A stretch of 64,000 nucleotides of DNA from Paractinoplanes ovalisporus (GCF_016834655.1 NZ_JAENHP010000003.1:186001-250000), one strand, 5' to 3'; shown: positions 1 to 7,996, numbered from the stretch's first letter. A program made the numbers and translations. Notes: generated from the letters alone by a model not told the origin.

Positions 1-2
1 GC

Positions 3-476
3 AACATGCTCTCCGGCGACCACCCCGGGGTCCTGCACAGCGGCGCGGTCACCGTCGGCGACGTGATCTGCTTCGAGGTGGCGTACGACGACATCGTCCG
101 CGACACTGTGATCGGAGGGGCACAGGTTCTCGCCGTGCAGACCAACAACGCGACGTTCAACGAGGCCGAGGCCCGCCAGCAGCTCGCCATGGTGCGGCTG
201 CGGGCGGTGGAGCACGGCCGCGAGTCGCTGATGGTCTCCACGGTCGGGGTGTCCGCGTTCGTCGGCACAGCCGGTCAGGTCTACGACTCGAGCGGCTTCA
301 ACGTCGGCGCGGTGATGGTGCGTGACATGAGTCTGGGCGGAACGACTACGCTGGCGACTCGTTTGGGCCATTGGCCCGAGATGGTGATGGTCGCATTGAC
401 GATCGTCGCCCTGGCCGGCGCGCTTGGATTGCGACGCCGCCGGCGCACCACGAACGACGATGCGGAGGCACGGTGA
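3..476 (+). CDS. lnt: Apolipoprotein N-acyltransferase, C-terminal part (cut by window edge)
   Basis: This is the 3' end of a nitrilase-fold membrane enzyme that adds the third acyl chain to lipoproteins. The frame is open to the left edge, so the N-terminal membrane segments and the catalytic Glu and Lys lie outside. The catalytic cysteine is present in the motif VICFEVAYDD, and a final membrane helix (VMVALTIVALAGALGL) followed by an Arg-rich tail ends the protein, as in the family. The stop codon overlaps the GTG start of the mannose synthase by four bases (GTGA), so the two are translationally coupled. In Mycobacterium tuberculosis these two activities are fused in one protein; here they are separate. 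Confidence 0.9.
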   Translation, partial: NMLSGDHPGVLHSGAVTVGDVICFEVAYDDIVRDTVIGGAQVLAVQTNNATFNEAEARQQLAMVRLRAVEHGRESLMVSTVGVSAFVGTAGQVYDSSGFNVGAVMVRDMSLGGTTTLATRLGHWPEMVMVALTIVALAGALGLRRRRRTTNDDAEAR

Positions 477-1261
477 GCGAGGCGGAAGGCTACCCCGGGG
501 TGGGGCGGGTCCTGGTGGTGATCCCGACCTACAACGAGGCGGACAACATCCGCCTGATCACCGAGCGGGTGCGCCGTGCGGTCCCCGAGGTCGACATCCT
601 GGTCGCCGACGACAACTCGCCCGACGGCACCGGCGGCATCGCCGACGAGCTGTCCGAGGCCGACGACCACATCTTCGTGCTGCACCGGGCCGGCAAGGAG
701 GGGCTCGGGGCGGCGTACAAGGCCGGTTTCGCCTGGGCCAAGAACAAGGGCTACGACGCGGTCGTCGAGATGGACGCCGACGGCTCCCACGCCCCCGAGG
801 AGCTGCACAAGCTGCTCGACGCGCTGGGTGACACCGACGCCGTGCTCGGCACCCGCTACATCCCCGGCGGCAGCGTGCACAACTGGCCGGTGCACCGGCT
901 GCTGCTCTCTCGCGGCGGCAACATCTACATCCGGATGGCGCTGCGCATGCCGTTCCGCGACGCGACCGGCGGCTACCGGGCCTACCGCATGCCCGTCCTC
1001 GACGAGATCAACTTCGAGACGGTGGCGTCGACCGGCTACTCGTTCCAGGTCGAGCTGGCCTGGCGGGCCTACCAGGCCGGGTTCCGCATCGCCGAGGTGC
1101 CCATCACGTTCACCGAGCGCGAACACGGCGTCAGCAAGATGAGCGGCAACATTTTCAAGGAACAGCTGCTCAGGGTCACTCTGTGGGGTGTGCAGGCCCG
1201 TCGCGAGGCGGTCCGCAAGCGGTTCCGCAAGCGGGCCGACGAGGGTTCCACCTGGCCGTGA
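473..1261 (+). CDS. ppm1: Polyprenol monophosphomannose synthase (GT2 family)
   Basis: This 262-residue cytoplasmic enzyme transfers mannose from GDP-mannose to polyprenyl phosphate, giving the donor for lipoglycan and protein mannosylation. It has the GT2 start VVIPTYNEADN, the DDNSPDGT loop and the EMDADGSH metal-binding motif, followed by the EREHGVSKM acceptor-side motif typical of dolichol-phosphate-mannose synthases. It lacks C-terminal membrane helices, as in the actinobacterial soluble type. The frame stays open upstream, but the GTG at 473 overlaps the lnt stop and begins the conserved part, so it is chosen as the start. The lnt neighbour supports the assignment. Confidence 0.93.
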   Translation: MSEAEGYPGVGRVLVVIPTYNEADNIRLITERVRRAVPEVDILVADDNSPDGTGGIADELSEADDHIFVLHRAGKEGLGAAYKAGFAWAKNKGYDAVVEMDADGSHAPEELHKLLDALGDTDAVLGTRYIPGGSVHNWPVHRLLLSRGGNIYIRMALRMPFRDATGGYRAYRMPVLDEINFETVASTGYSFQVELAWRAYQAGFRIAEVPITFTEREHGVSKMSGNIFKEQLLRVTLWGVQARREAVRKRFRKRADEGSTWP

Positions 1262-1314
1262 CGTCGTCAACCCGTGTCATGCTTGGGAAGGTCAACCTGA
1301 CACGGAGGGACCAC

Positions 1315-1845
1315 ATGCGTCGTCGAGGGCTCGCCCTGCTTCCCATCGCACTTCCCCTGCTGGCGTTCGCCGAGATCGTCGCCTTCATCTCGGTGGCGCA
1401 CGCTATCGGGTTCGGGTGGGCCATCCTGCTGGGCGGCACGGCCAGCATCGCCGGCATGGTCCTGCTGCGCCGCGAGGGCATCAAGGGCTGGCGCCGTTTC
1501 CAGGCGGCCGCCGCCGAGGGCCGTCCCGCCGGCAAGCAGGTGTCGAACTCGCTGGTCGGTCTGCTGGGCGCCCTGTTGCTCGCGGTGCCCGGTTTTGTGA
1601 CGGCCGTGGCCGGTCTGCTGCTGGTGCTGCCTCCGGGCCGTCAGTTGGCCCGCCGGCAGGTCGAGCGTTACACCGAGCGCCAGGTGGGCGGCGCGATGGC
1701 CGGCGACCTGTTCGGTGCCCGCCACGTCCGCGTCGACACCGGCGAGCCGATCGTCGTGATCGATGAGGAGCCGACGCGCCCGGCCCAGCGCACGCCCGCG
1801 GCCGCGATCGAGGGCGAAGTCGTCGAGGGCGAGGTCATCCGCTAG
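1315..1845 (+). CDS. fxsA: FxsA family membrane protein
   Basis: A 176-residue membrane protein of the FxsA family, known in E. coli for relieving phage T7 F exclusion; its normal role is not settled. Hydrophobic segments lie at about residues 8-28, 34-50 and 78-103, with the family motif GGTASIAGMVLLRREG between them. The tail after residue 110 is charged and low in complexity. The ATG at 1315 is preceded by GGAGGGA at the right distance; an earlier in-frame ATG at 1279 lacks a ribosome site. It follows ppm1 by 53 bases on the same strand. Confidence 0.9.
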   Translation: MRRRGLALLPIALPLLAFAEIVAFISVAHAIGFGWAILLGGTASIAGMVLLRREGIKGWRRFQAAAAEGRPAGKQVSNSLVGLLGALLLAVPGFVTAVAGLLLVLPPGRQLARRQVERYTERQVGGAMAGDLFGARHVRVDTGEPIVVIDEEPTRPAQRTPAAAIEGEVVEGEVIR

Positions 1846-2284
1846 CCGGCTCGCTCCCGCGCTTCTCCGGGCCCCGGCCGTCCCACGGCCCGGGGCCCGC
1901 GCTGTCTACGCTCCGCGCGTTTGTGCGCTGCGCGTTTGTGCGCTGCGCGTTCGTGCATTGCCGTTCGCTCAGCGCAGCTGTCTCGATGTGCGCCGCCGCG
2001 TGTTCGTGCATGCACTGTCTAGATGTGCGCTGTTTGCGCCCTCCCGTGGCTGCCAGGGGCGTGTCGCGCGCGATCGTCATGTTCGCGTTGCGTACGGCCG
2101 TCCTGTGCGCTGCTTGGGCGTTTCGTGTGGCTGCCGGGTGCGTGTCGCGCGCGATCGTCATGTTCGCGTTGCGGATGGCCGTGACGTGCGCGATGTGCGC
2201 GTTTCGCACGGCGTTCACGTGTGGCGTCTGCGCGTTGTGCGTTCGTCGGCTGTTCGTTTGCGTACGGGGGACCGTTCCTCGGGC
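1846..2284. repeat. Intergenic repeat field with 15-bp and 81-bp direct repeats
   Basis: There is no credible gene between fxsA and the rbpA terminator. Near 1918-1955 a unit of about 15 bases (GCGCGTTTGTGCGCT) is repeated with changes. A longer unit beginning GTGTCGCGCGCGATCGTC occurs at 2061 and again at 2142, an 81-bp period, with a degenerate third trace near 2175-2230. Open frames crossing the region on both strands are products of the repeat and of high GC. The tract is T/G-rich on the plus strand and unlike coding DNA next to it. Confidence 0.75.
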
Positions 2285-2287
2285 AGC

Positions 2288-2323
2288 AAAAAGGCCGCCC
2301 CCGTCGTTGGGAGCGGCCTTTCC
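2288..2323 (-). terminator. Rho-independent terminator of rbpA
   Basis: The arms AAAGGCCGC (2290-2298) and GCGGCCTTT (2313-2321) form a GC-rich stem with a 14-base loop. On the minus strand the stem is followed by a run of T residues, 20-odd bases past the rbpA stop codon. This is a textbook intrinsic terminator for rbpA and may also stop readthrough from fxsA. Confidence 0.88.
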
Positions 2324-2344
2324 TGGTTGGTGCCGGCTGCCGGG

Positions 2345-2683
2345 TCAGCGGCCTCGGCGGGTGCGGACCTCTTGGAGCCGCTCGTTGAGGATGTCCTCCA
2401 GCTCCGAGATCGATCGCCGCTCGAGGAGCATGTCCCAGTGGGTGCGCGGCGGCTTGGCCTTCTTCTGCTCCGGCTCGCTGCCGTCGACCAGTCGGGCGAC
2501 GCTGCCGTCGAACTTGCACTCCCAGGTGGTGGGCACCTCGGCGTCGACGGCGAACGGCACCTCGAACTGGTGACCCTTCACGCACAGGTACTCTCGGGTC
2601 TGCCGGGGCGCCAGCTCGGTGTTGCGGTCGGACTCGTAGCTGACTGCGCCAAGACGGCTGCCGCGCAGCATGCGTTCGCCCAT
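2345..2683 (-). CDS. rbpA: RNA polymerase-binding protein RbpA
   Basis: A 112-residue actinobacterial transcription factor that binds RNA polymerase and group I/II sigma factors and stabilises the open complex; it also affects rifampicin tolerance. The sequence has the N-terminal RGSRLGAVSYESDRN, the core domain with a single-Cys pair region (YLCVKGHQFEVPF, TWECKF), the basic linker KKAKPPRTHWDML and the sigma-interaction helix ending in RTRRGR. Length and layout are standard. It is a monocistronic gene with its own SigR-like promoter upstream and a strong terminator downstream. Confidence 0.97.
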   Translation of the reverse strand: MGERMLRGSRLGAVSYESDRNTELAPRQTREYLCVKGHQFEVPFAVDAEVPTTWECKFDGSVARLVDGSEPEQKKAKPPRTHWDMLLERRSISELEDILNERLQEVRTRRGR

Positions 2684-2724
2684 GGTGGCTTTCCCCTCGC
2701 TCGTGGTGCTGCTCTCGTTGATGT

Positions 2725-2750
2725 AACGAAAGGGGCGGCCGTCGGATTCC
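2725..2750 (-). promoter_or_regulatory. SigR-type promoter of rbpA (GGAAT-N18-GTT)
   Basis: Reading the minus strand, GGAAT (2750-2746) is followed by exactly 18 bases and then GTTA (2727-2724). This is the consensus of the thiol-stress sigma factor SigR in Streptomyces, where rbpA is an established SigR target. The predicted start of transcription lies about 35 bases before the rbpA ATG. The match is read directly from sequence; control by a SigR homologue here is inferred. Confidence 0.8.
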
Positions 2751-2790
2751 TACGGTCGCCGAGACTCTGTCCCGCCGTTGTGACGGCAGT

Positions 2791-2810
2791 GTTAACGCTA
2801 CGAGCGTAAC
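2791..2810. promoter_or_regulatory. Near-palindrome upstream of the rbpA SigR promoter
   Basis: The sequence GTTAACGCTACGAGCGTAAC forms an almost perfect inverted repeat (one unpaired base). It lies about 45 bases upstream of the SigR-like -35 element. It could be an operator or belong to a second, housekeeping promoter of rbpA; there is no direct evidence for either. Confidence 0.35.
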
Positions 2811-2848
2811 CGCCCGTGGCCCTTACCCGGCACCATGAACCCCCGCCG

Positions 2849-2868
2849 AAGTGGACCTTGGTCCACTT
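2849..2868. promoter_or_regulatory. Perfect inverted repeat, 9-bp arms, 2-bp centre
   Basis: AAGTGGACC-TT-GGTCCACTT sits in the gene-free stretch between the lipoprotein gene and rbpA. The arms pair perfectly and the size fits a dimeric repressor site (GntR/HutC or TetR type). No gene start lies close by other than rbpA at 2683. From 2870 to 3079 I see no gene or further signal. Confidence 0.4.
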
Positions 2869-3079
2869 TACGGCCTATGCGAGTTCTTCACGTGGTGCGA
2901 TCTCGGTCACTCGGTCGAGTAGTCCCTTATTTCGCCACGCTGTTCGGCTCCGCGCCGAGCATAGTTCGTCCGCCGGACACTCAACCTGAGCACAAACGCC
3001 AACCGGGCTGTGGCCAGGTCACGCCAGGACGGGATGTGGCGGCCACCTCGCTGATCGTTATCGGTCTTGGGCGTGTCAG

Positions 3080-4060
3080 TCAGGCCGAGGTGTGTCTTGT
3101 CCGCCACATGCCAGGCGGGAGGGGTGAGGTGGGGCCTCCGGGCACGGGGGAGTGGCGATCACCGCGGAGGGTGTCGGCCCGGGCGACCGCGGACCGGGCC
3201 ATGCGGCGGAACGCGTCCAGGCGCGGCCGGTTGGCTTCGACGGCGAGTGTCTGCTCGGCGGCGAGGACGGTGGCCAGCTCCTCGGCGAGCCCGACCTGGA
3301 GCTTGCACCGGACGTCGGCCACGGCGGTGCGCTTCTCCTGTGCCGAGGGCGTCGTCGGCCCGTTCCAGCGGAGGTCGGTCTCGGCGGCGCGCGGGGATGC
3401 GTACGGGAAACCGCTCTTGGTCATGCAATCGCTCCAGCGGCTTGTCACGGCGGTCGCGCGTGGGGAGGCGTACGTGGAGGTCATGGTCTGATCCTGCAGG
3501 GAGGCGAGCCAGCGGAAGTCGGCCGAGGACCAGCCGAGCGCGCGGTCGGCCTCGCCGCTGCAGCCACCCGCCGGGAGACCGGGGACCGGAGTGCCGCTGC
3601 CGTCGAGGTAGCGCCGCTGTTCGTCGGTGGCCGGGGCCGGCGCCGCGACGTCCCAGTGGTAGCCGAGGCTGCGCGCCAGGCCCGCGTCGGCCAGGCCGAA
3701 CCGGTTGGAACGGTTGCGCAGCAGGTCAAAGTTGTTGCGGGCGCCGCTCTGCCACTTCTGTCCGAACCGGAGCATGCATTCGCTGGTCAGGCGCCCGATC
3801 ACGGTGTCGAGGTCGTTGGCTTCGGCCGGGGCCGGCAGGTAGGCGTCGAGCGGGAACCTGCTCGCGGCGGCCGCCAGCGGGGCCGGCGCCGTCGGCGCGT
3901 TCGGCGGCGCGAGGGACGGCGTCGGCTGGGCCGGGCGCGGCTCGGCGCCCGGGCGCGGCTCAGTGGTCGTGCGCGGCTCAGTGGTTGTGCGCGGCTCGGT
4001 AGTCGTGCAGCCGGCGAGAAACGCCGCGACGACCAGCACCCCTGGCAGCACCGACCGCAA
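3080..4060 (-). CDS. Hypothetical lipoprotein with TTTEPR repeats
   Basis: A 326-residue exported lipoprotein of unknown function. The lipobox FLAGC puts the acylated Cys at residue 18. It is followed by TTTEPR repeated three times and a Pro/Ala-rich stretch to about residue 60, a typical flexible tether. The rest is a soluble domain with four spread cysteines (near SECMLRF, AGGCSGE, SDCMTKS and VRCKLQ) that may form two disulfides outside the cell. The repeats are also visible in DNA as an 18-bp tandem (3955-4010). I do not recognise the domain. Confidence 0.75.
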   Translation of the reverse strand: MRSVLPGVLVVAAFLAGCTTTEPRTTTEPRTTTEPRPGAEPRPAQPTPSLAPPNAPTAPAPLAAAASRFPLDAYLPAPAEANDLDTVIGRLTSECMLRFGQKWQSGARNNFDLLRNRSNRFGLADAGLARSLGYHWDVAAPAPATDEQRRYLDGSGTPVPGLPAGGCSGEADRALGWSSADFRWLASLQDQTMTSTYASPRATAVTSRWSDCMTKSGFPYASPRAAETDLRWNGPTTPSAQEKRTAVADVRCKLQVGLAEELATVLAAEQTLAVEANRPRLDAFRRMARSAVARADTLRGDRHSPVPGGPTSPLPPGMWRTRHTSA

Positions 4061-4243
4061 CGTGGCACCTCCTGGTGGTTTCGCACGCCGCGCGAGGTGT
4101 TGTTCCTACGCCGTGCGAGCTGCCGAGCAATGTACCGGCGCGGCGTGTCGCGGGAATTCCTCCAAGGGGTGGATGTGGACGGTCCCCCGGCAGGGTGAAT
4201 CCCCCGTCGGGGCCGTTCTGTCGCGCGTCCGTGAGCCGCGGGC

Positions 4244-5377
4244 TCAGGTGCGGGTGGTGGCTTCGGCCGGTTTCGGCTGGGTCGGTGGGCGGGTGCTGCC
4301 TAGGCTGGCCAGCGCCGACGCGAGGTCGCTGACCTGGGTGGACAGCTGGGCGGCGCGGGTCTGGGCGGCCTCGGCGTCGGCTTGTGCGGTGGCCAGGCGG
4401 CGCTCCAGGTCGGCCCGGTCGCGGGCGGCGCGTTCCAACTCTTCTCGCGTACGCAGCAACGCGTCCCGTTCGGACAACGCCTCCTGCAGAGCGGCCCTCG
4501 TGCGGGCGATCTCGGCGTCGGCGGCCTCTTGGGCTCCGGCGGCCTCACGCCGTACACCCTGGAGGGTCTTGTCCGCCTCGGCCCGCTGCTCGGCCGACTC
4601 GCGCCGGGCCGTGGCCAGGGCCGCCTCGGTCTGCTTGGTCTCCTCGCGTGCCGAGTCCCGCTCGCGGCGCAGCTCCTCGTTGCGGGCGGCGACGGTCTCC
4701 GCGTCACGCAGGGCCGACGCCAGTTCGCGTTCGGTGGCTTCCCGATCCCGGCGTACGTCGAGAATCTCCGCCCGGGCCGTGGCCAGCTCGTCGCGTGCGG
4801 CGTCCCGGTCGGCCTCCGCGCGTTCCTTGAGCGCCACCGCCGCGGTCGCCGCACGCTGCGCCTCTTCGCGGGCCTGCTGCGCCTCGTCGGCCTGAGCGGC
4901 CGCGGCTCGGGCGAGCCGGTCCGACTCCTCAGCGTCGTGCCGGGCCTCGTCCCGCTCGGCGGTAGCCGCCGATGCGAGCTGCTGCGCAGTAGCGGTCTCC
5001 GCCGCCGACCGCTCCGCGTCACGACGGGCGTCATCACGCTCGGTGTGCGCAGCGGCGATCTGCCCCGACGTCTCGGCCCGGATCTCGGCCACCTGCCGCT
5101 CCACACCAGCCGGCGACAGCTCGGAGTGCAGGGCTTCGGTGAGCGACCCGGCCAGCTGGTCGAGGCGGTCCACGATCTCCCAGGTGCGGGCGACCTGCCC
5201 CGCAAGCCCCGGCGAGGACCGGTGCCGCATCCGGACGTTGCGCGAGGCCCGCTGGCACTCGCCGTCGTTGTCCCGGCAGTAGCGGAAGGGCCGCCCCGCG
5301 GAGGCCCGCTGGGGGACCGGCCGTCCACAGTGAGCGCAGGGCCGGGTCTCGGTCGTAGTGTCGTCGTTCTCGTTCAT
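4244..5377 (-). CDS. Zinc-finger coiled-coil protein
   Basis: A 377-residue cytoplasmic protein of unknown role. Residues 12-41 hold a small zinc ribbon with Cys14, Cys17, Cys34 and Cys41 (PCAHCGRPVP...YCRDNDGEC). From about residue 60 to 360 it is an almost uninterrupted Ala/Glu/Arg-rich coiled coil, resembling KfrA-type or SMC-like arms in composition only. The tail is Pro/Thr-rich. Such a layout suits a DNA-binding or scaffold protein. Similar zinc-ribbon heads occur in actinobacterial proteins annotated as chromosome-segregation proteins, but no function is shown here. Confidence 0.8.
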   Translation of the reverse strand: MNENDDTTTETRPCAHCGRPVPQRASAGRPFRYCRDNDGECQRASRNVRMRHRSSPGLAGQVARTWEIVDRLDQLAGSLTEALHSELSPAGVERQVAEIRAETSGQIAAAHTERDDARRDAERSAAETATAQQLASAATAERDEARHDAEESDRLARAAAAQADEAQQAREEAQRAATAAVALKERAEADRDAARDELATARAEILDVRRDREATERELASALRDAETVAARNEELRRERDSAREETKQTEAALATARRESAEQRAEADKTLQGVRREAAGAQEAADAEIARTRAALQEALSERDALLRTREELERAARDRADLERRLATAQADAEAAQTRAAQLSTQVSDLASALASLGSTRPPTQPKPAEATTRT

Positions 5378-5486
5378 CGCAAGGTCACCCTAGGCGCGCC
5401 CGCACCCGGAACCGCGCCACGACACGACTTCCCGCAGTCAGTCATCCCGCCGCCGGTCCGCCCATGTTCGCTCGGCCGACACCAAT

Positions 5487-5498
5487 CATCCTAGGATG
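5487..5498. promoter_or_regulatory. 12-bp palindrome CATCCTAGGATG
   Basis: A perfect 12-bp palindrome in the gap between the coiled-coil gene and the LysE-family gene. The core TCCTAGGATGC recurs at 37999-38009. The shape fits a GntR-family operator, but the gene that would be controlled is not obvious: no good plus-strand gene starts here, and the coiled-coil gene starts 110 bases away on the other strand. Confidence 0.35.
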
Positions 5499-5621
5499 CT
5501 CTAGCGGATGTGCGCCAGCTCGCTCGGACCGCAAAGGCGGAACCAAAAGGAATCAACGGCCATCCCTGATTTGGTTTCGCTTTCGGCCGTGCTTCCAGGG
5601 CCGATGGGTGAGGGCGACGGG

Positions 5622-6377
5622 TCAGTGGGCCTCGGTGGCGAGCCGGACGCCGAAGCCGACGATCACGAGGCCGGTGATGCGGTCGAGGACACGGCGGGCT
5701 CGTGGGCGTCGCAGCACGGTGCGCAGGCGACGGGCGGCGGCAACGAGGACGGTGGACCAGGCGAGACCCAGGGCGACGTGTACGCCGGCCAGCAGCACGC
5801 CGGCGAGGAGAGGGTTCGCGCCGGTGGGGATGAACTGGGGGAGCAGCGCCACGTAGAACGCGCCCATCTTCGGGTTGAGCAGGTTGGTGAACAGCCCTCG
5901 CCGCCAGCCGGCCCCGAAGCCGGCGCTGTCGGCGGCGTCAAGGCCGGCATTGTCGGCGGCATCAAAACTGGCGTTGTCGGCGGCGGCTCGCGGGTGGGTT
6001 TCTGGCCGCTCGGCCGGAGCGGTTGGCGTGGCGGCTCGCGGGTGGGTTTCTGGGCGCTCGGCCGGTGCGGTCGGCGCGGCGGCTCGGCGGCGGGTCGACC
6101 AGAGCATGCGGGCACCCATCCAGACCAGGTAGCCCGCGCCGGCCCACCGGACTGCCTCGTAGGCGATGTGGGAAGCCGTGAGCAGCGCCGTGATGCCGGC
6201 GGAGGCCAGGACGCCCCAGGCCAGGGTGCCGGTCTGGATGCCGAGCACAACGCCCCACGCGCTGCGCGTCGAATGGACGGTGGCCGTACGCAGGATCAGG
6301 GCCGTGTCGAGGCCGGGGGTCAGGGTCAGCAGCCCGACGACCAGGACGAAGGACCACAGCGCGGCGAAGGATGTCAT
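5622..6377 (-). CDS. LysE/RhtB family amino-acid exporter with repeat insertion
   Basis: A 251-residue inner-membrane exporter of the LysE/RhtB family, which exports amino acids or homoserine derivatives. The N-terminal TPGLDTALI motif, the helix around LVWMGARMLW and the NLLNPKMGAFYVALLPQF motif are diagnostic. The family is usually about 205-215 residues. Here residues of about 96-155, the cytosolic loop between TM3 and TM4, carry an extra segment: two copies of a 16-residue unit (APTAPAERPETHPRAA type) then three DAADNAG-like units. The corresponding DNA repeat is 48 bp long near 5985-6090. Confidence 0.88.
   Translation of the reverse strand: MTSFAALWSFVLVVGLLTLTPGLDTALILRTATVHSTRSAWGVVLGIQTGTLAWGVLASAGITALLTASHIAYEAVRWAGAGYLVWMGARMLWSTRRRAAAPTAPAERPETHPRAATPTAPAERPETHPRAAADNASFDAADNAGLDAADSAGFGAGWRRGLFTNLLNPKMGAFYVALLPQFIPTGANPLLAGVLLAGVHVALGLAWSTVLVAAARRLRTVLRRPRARRVLDRITGLVIVGFGVRLATEAH
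5985..6090. repeat. 48-bp direct repeat inside the LysE-family gene
   Basis: The unit beginning GGCGGCTCGCGGGTGGGTTT appears twice in tandem with a period of 48 bp and a truncated third start. It is in frame and adds two 16-residue blocks to a cytosolic loop of the exporter. Just beside it (5925-5985) GTCGGCGGC-type 24-bp units add the DAADNA repeats. Confidence 0.85.
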
Positions 6378-6478
6378 GGCCGCAACCTAGCTTTGGGTGG
6401 GCCTTACCGCTGCTGGTCGCTTTCCCGCGCGATGGGACGGGCCGTCTCGGTGGCCCGGCGGCCGGTGCTGCGCGTTGG

Positions 6479-7273
6479 TCAGGTTGTCAGGTACTCCTTT
6501 ACGGCGGGGGCCAGCGCCTTGGCCTTGATGATGTGGGTCTGGCCGGGCAGGGTGCGGTATTCGCCCTTCGGTAGCGCCTCGCTCAAAGCCCGGGCGGCGT
6601 TGCGCATGTATTGCGGGGATTTACCCCCGTCGAGCACCAGGGTGGGTGCGGTGACCGCCGACCAGCGGGAACTGTCCAGCGGCTCGCCGCGGCTGGTGTC
6701 GCCCAGGATGGTCAGGTCGTAGGGGAGGGTGTGGGCCAGGCCTTTGAGCTTCTTCCAGTTCGGGGTGAGTTTCATGATGGCGACAACCGGGCCGGGGACG
6801 CCGACGTCGCGGAAGAAGGTCTTGAGGGCTCCGGAATCGTCGCCGCGGGCGATCATGGCCTCGATGCCGGGGCGGAAGGTGGCCGGGCGGGCGGGCCGGG
6901 TGTCGTCGACGATGAACGGCGGCTCGTAGAGCACGACCCTGGTGAATCCGGGCAGGCGGTTGGCGGCGTCGGCGGCCAGCACCGCGCCCGAGGAGGCGCC
7001 GAACAGGTAGGCCTCGCCGCCGGCGGCGTCGAGCAGGGCGGCCAGGTCGTCGATCTCGCGTTCGGGTGACCAGGGCTGGGTGTCGCCGCTGGCGCCGCGG
7101 CCGCGCCGGTCGTAGATGTGGACGGTGAACCGGTCGGCGAGTTGCTCGGCGAGGGCCCGGGCCGGCCCGAAGTCGCGGTGGCACAGGCTGCCGTCGACCA
7201 GAATGAGGGCCGGTCCGCGGCCGGTGGTCTCGTAGGCGATGGTGGTGCCGTCGGCGGAGGTCACGGTGGGCAT
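6479..7273 (-). CDS. Alpha/beta hydrolase
   Basis: A 264-residue soluble hydrolase of the alpha/beta fold. The nucleophile elbow is G92-A-S94-S-G96, the acid follows strand 7 in LVLDGGKSPQYM, and the histidine is in LPGQTHII near residue 247. The oxyanion-side motif is LVDGSLCHRDFG. The fold and the RRGRGASGD loop match the small actinobacterial esterase/peroxidase-like group; the substrate is unknown. It lies ten bases downstream of the SRPBCC gene on the same strand, so the ArsR regulator, SRPBCC protein and hydrolase probably form one operon. Confidence 0.9.
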   Translation of the reverse strand: MPTVTSADGTTIAYETTGRGPALILVDGSLCHRDFGPARALAEQLADRFTVHIYDRRGRGASGDTQPWSPEREIDDLAALLDAAGGEAYLFGASSGAVLAADAANRLPGFTRVVLYEPPFIVDDTRPARPATFRPGIEAMIARGDDSGALKTFFRDVGVPGPVVAIMKLTPNWKKLKGLAHTLPYDLTILGDTSRGEPLDSSRWSAVTAPTLVLDGGKSPQYMRNAARALSEALPKGEYRTLPGQTHIIKAKALAPAVKEYLTT

Positions 7274-7283
7274 CGGGTGCTCC

Positions 7284-7994
7284 TCAGCGGGCGTAGAGGG
7301 AGTTGAGGAAGGCTTCCCACCGGGCGGTGCCGGCCTCGGCGGGCGGGAAGATCACGTGGGCGGCGACCATGGCGCCGTGAAAGCCGCGGATGTAGCGGAA
7401 CAGCCCTTCTTCCGTATGGAAGGCCAGGGTGTGCGGGCTGACGTGGAAGACCTCGCCGCCGTCGCCGGTGGTGTCGCCCGGTTTGGGGGAGGCGCTGAGG
7501 CCAAGCGCGCTGGTCAGCTTCTCCCACGCGGCGGACCAGTCGCCGATCGGTGGCCCGAACGCGGTGACCGAACTGCCGCTGCGGCCCGCGAAGTGGCCGA
7601 GGTATTCGATCAGGGTGGCGTAGAACAGCTCGAGGCCGTGGCTCATCGCCTCGTATTCGTCGGCCCAGTCGTCGCCGGGCAGGAAGCCGCTGGTGGCGAC
7701 CCGGAGCACGGTGGCCGAGCGGTCGCGGCCCTCGACCAGGAACTCGAACGCCTGGAAACGGCCGTCGGGCGCGGTCTCGGTGCGGTAGGCGAAGTGACCG
7801 GGTGGTTCGGCGGCGGTGACCGTCGAGGGCGGGAACTCGATCTCGCCGAACGCGGTGCGCACCATCGAGCCGTCGACCTGGGTGCGTCCGATGTACCAGG
7901 ACGAGACCCCGGCGCTGGTGGTGATGGCTTCCCAGACCTGTTCGGGGTCGGCCGGGACGGTGGTCTCGATCCCCACCTCGTATTCCTTGCCCAT
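7284..7994 (-). CDS. SRPBCC (AHSA1-type) domain protein
   Basis: A 236-residue START/SRPBCC-fold protein of the Aha1-like group. The opening YEVGIETTVPADPEQVWEAI and the later WEKLTSALG are family-typical. Such proteins bind small hydrophobic ligands or act as companions of ArsR regulators; the ligand is unknown. The ATG at 7994 begins two bases after the ArsR stop codon and has a GGAGAAG ribosome site inside that gene. The C-terminal 50 residues, ending in RWEAFLNSLYAR, are specific to the actinobacterial subgroup. Confidence 0.88.
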   Translation of the reverse strand: MGKEYEVGIETTVPADPEQVWEAITTSAGVSSWYIGRTQVDGSMVRTAFGEIEFPPSTVTAAEPPGHFAYRTETAPDGRFQAFEFLVEGRDRSATVLRVATSGFLPGDDWADEYEAMSHGLELFYATLIEYLGHFAGRSGSSVTAFGPPIGDWSAAWEKLTSALGLSASPKPGDTTGDGGEVFHVSPHTLAFHTEEGLFRYIRGFHGAMVAAHVIFPPAEAGTARWEAFLNSLYAR

Positions 7995-7996
7995 GC

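Noticed and set aside
5464..5621. Small plus-strand genes after the CATCCTAGGATG palindrome
   Set aside because: Short frames there lack ribosome sites and protein-like composition and run into the opposite strand of the LysE-family gene.
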